A DNA stretch of 5,663 nt, from assembly GCA_020249005.1 (NCBI GenBank), contig JADCGN010000124.1, positions 1 to 5,663 on the forward strand, written 5' to 3'. This stretch comes from Alphaproteobacteria bacterium. GTDB taxonomy: Bacteria; Pseudomonadota; Alphaproteobacteria; UBA2136; UBA6156. The first letter of the stretch is position 1, and each line of letters starts with the position of its first letter. Below are positions 5,031 through 5,663 of the stretch, one piece after another. The notes below the pieces were generated by a model that worked only from the letters and a program-made list of their open reading frames with translations, made no database searches and was not told the origin of the DNA. A program made the translations under genes and the position numbers.

Positions 5031-5519
5031 TTAATGGTGATGGTCGTGCGCGTGGGCTACCGCGGTCGCCTCGTGCCCGTGATGGTGCAGGCCCAGCACG
5101 TGCTCTTCGGTGTAGAACCAGGTGAGATCCAGCGCCAGCAACACGCAGCTGATGGCGAACAGTTTCAGGCTGGTGTTCTTTTTGGGGGTGCAGTCGCCGT
5201 GGTGGCAGGTGCCATGCACCAATGCCGCTTGGTTGGCCTGGGCAGCCTCGCGGCAGTCGATGCGGTAGGCGATAAAATTCATCACGCCACTGAAGGCCAC
5301 GCTGGCAATCGCCAGCAGCACCAGTTCGGTATGGTAGGTATCCACCAGTTGGTAGAACGGGTTCCCAGCCAGGCTGGCAGCCAACCCCACCGTGCTGCCC
5401 AGCGCAATCAAGGCCGTGAGGGCTGGAATGCCGCAGCAGAGCAGGTGCGGCAGCACCGAAAGCATGGTGACCAGGCTGGTGGTTTGGCGCAGGCGGGTGG
5501 CAGACATCGGTTGGTTCAT
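5031..5519 (-). CDS. Small membrane protein with MerT-like cysteine layout and His-rich tail
   Basis: A 162-residue integral membrane protein, likely inner membrane. TM1 (about 15-45) contains a vicinal Cys28-Cys29 followed by GIP. TM2 spans about 64-86. A soluble loop follows with Cys89, Cys105 and Cys110 (HGTCHHGDC), and TM3 spans about 117-136. This order, with a Cys pair in TM1, two spaced Cys in the TM2-TM3 loop, then TM3, resembles the mercuric transporter MerT; MerC is a weaker alternative. The C terminus carries HHHGHE and then HAHDHHH, a probable metal-binding tail that classical MerT lacks. No merA, merP or merR is visible, so mercury specificity is not supported; another soft or transition metal is possible. 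The start at 5519 has AAGG eight bases upstream; Met5 (5507) is an alternative. TTGACA and TATGAT occur upstream (5539-5544 and 5531-5536) but are not spaced as one promoter. Its stop faces the desulfurase stop 3 bp away. Confidence 0.72.
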   Translation of the reverse strand: MNQPMSATRLRQTTSLVTMLSVLPHLLCCGIPALTALIALGSTVGLAASLAGNPFYQLVDTYHTELVLLAIASVAFSGVMNFIAYRIDCREAAQANQAALVHGTCHHGDCTPKKNTSLKLFAISCVLLALDLTWFYTEEHVLGLHHHGHEATAVAHAHDHHH

Positions 5520-5563
5520 GGTATGACCTTATCATAGCTGTCAAGACCCTAATATTTCTGGGG

Positions 5564-5591
5564 TTGCAAAGTGTTGGCCGCACCGTATAAC
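5564..5591 (+). promoter_or_regulatory. Candidate promoter of the gene at the right edge
   Basis: TTGCAA (5564-5569), a 16-base spacer and TATAAC (5586-5591) match the housekeeping consensus in 4 of 6 and 5 of 6 positions. Transcription would start about 6-8 bases after the -10 box, at 5597-5599. This coincides with the ATG at 5598 and would give an mRNA with no leader. Confidence 0.5.
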
Positions 5592-5597
5592 AGCACG

Positions 5598-5663
5598 ATG
5601 CAACCCTTGGTGCGCACCATTGAAGAATCCTTCGGCTACCTGTCGCGGCAGCCGAGCCTCACC
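5598..5663 (+). CDS. Unidentified protein, N-terminal 22 codons only
   Basis: An ATG at 5598 opens a frame that stays open to the window edge and encodes MQPLVRTIEESFGYLSRQPS followed by Leu and Thr. I do not recognise the family from so short a piece. The beginning looks soluble and amphipathic, with no signal peptide. No Shine-Dalgarno precedes the ATG. Instead a good promoter-like sequence ends 6 bases before it, which argues for a leaderless mRNA and is the main support for this start. It is divergent from the MerT-like gene, with 78 bp between start codons. Its stop lies outside the window, so length and function are open. Confidence 0.5.
   Translation, partial: MQPLVRTIEESFGYLSRQPSLT

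Noticed and set aside
5034..5537. Plus-strand open frame of 167 codons opposite the MerT-like gene
   Set aside because: It is antisense to a gene with clear membrane segments, and it would start 7 bp after the desulfurase stop without a Shine-Dalgarno or recognisable family.

Overview
The window looks like ordinary, GC-rich alphaproteobacterial chromosome. The best lineage markers are a usg gene (a small family known from alphaproteobacteria), an NDUFAF5-like methyltransferase relative placed divergently next to comF, and an iscR gene followed by a NifS-type cysteine desulfurase. I see no insertion sequence, phage gene, integrase, CRISPR array or toxin module. The genus cannot be named from this stretch.

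Left part (1-1838). On the minus strand an NDUFAF5/BioC-like methyltransferase-family gene runs into mscL, which encodes the large-conductance mechanosensitive channel; the gap is 35 bp, so the two are probably cotranscribed. comF, a phosphoribosyltransferase-fold protein with a Cys4 zinc knuckle linked to competence and DNA uptake, reads away on the plus strand. Only 9 bp separate the two divergent start codons. The methyltransferase relative seems to have lost its SAM-binding core.

Middle part (1839-3232). usg (minus) has a strong Shine-Dalgarno and a clear intrinsic terminator. A tRNA-Thr(UGU) gene with an encoded CCA end lies on the plus strand. It is followed by about 180 bp that hold several inverted repeats and end in the terminator of the next minus-strand gene, an alpha/beta hydrolase.

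Right part (3233-5663). A 184-bp AT-richer intergenic region carries back-to-back promoter-like sequences for the hydrolase (minus) and iscR (plus), with an imperfect inverted repeat just downstream on the iscR side. iscR and a cysteine desulfurase form a two-gene iron-sulfur operon: the desulfurase supplies sulfur, and IscR senses Fe-S status and probably controls the operon. The sufB/C/D genes that commonly follow in alphaproteobacteria are absent. The desulfurase instead converges, 3 bp from stop to stop, on a small membrane protein with MerT-like cysteine layout and a His-rich tail. Divergent from that gene, the first 22 codons of an unidentified plus-strand gene run off the edge; its promoter-like sequence places the start of transcription at the start codon.

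No clearly new multi-gene system is visible. The points most worth a second look are the MerT-like protein with its His tail, the core-deleted methyltransferase relative, the long Cys-Cys spacing in IscR, and the hairpin-rich region after the tRNA.
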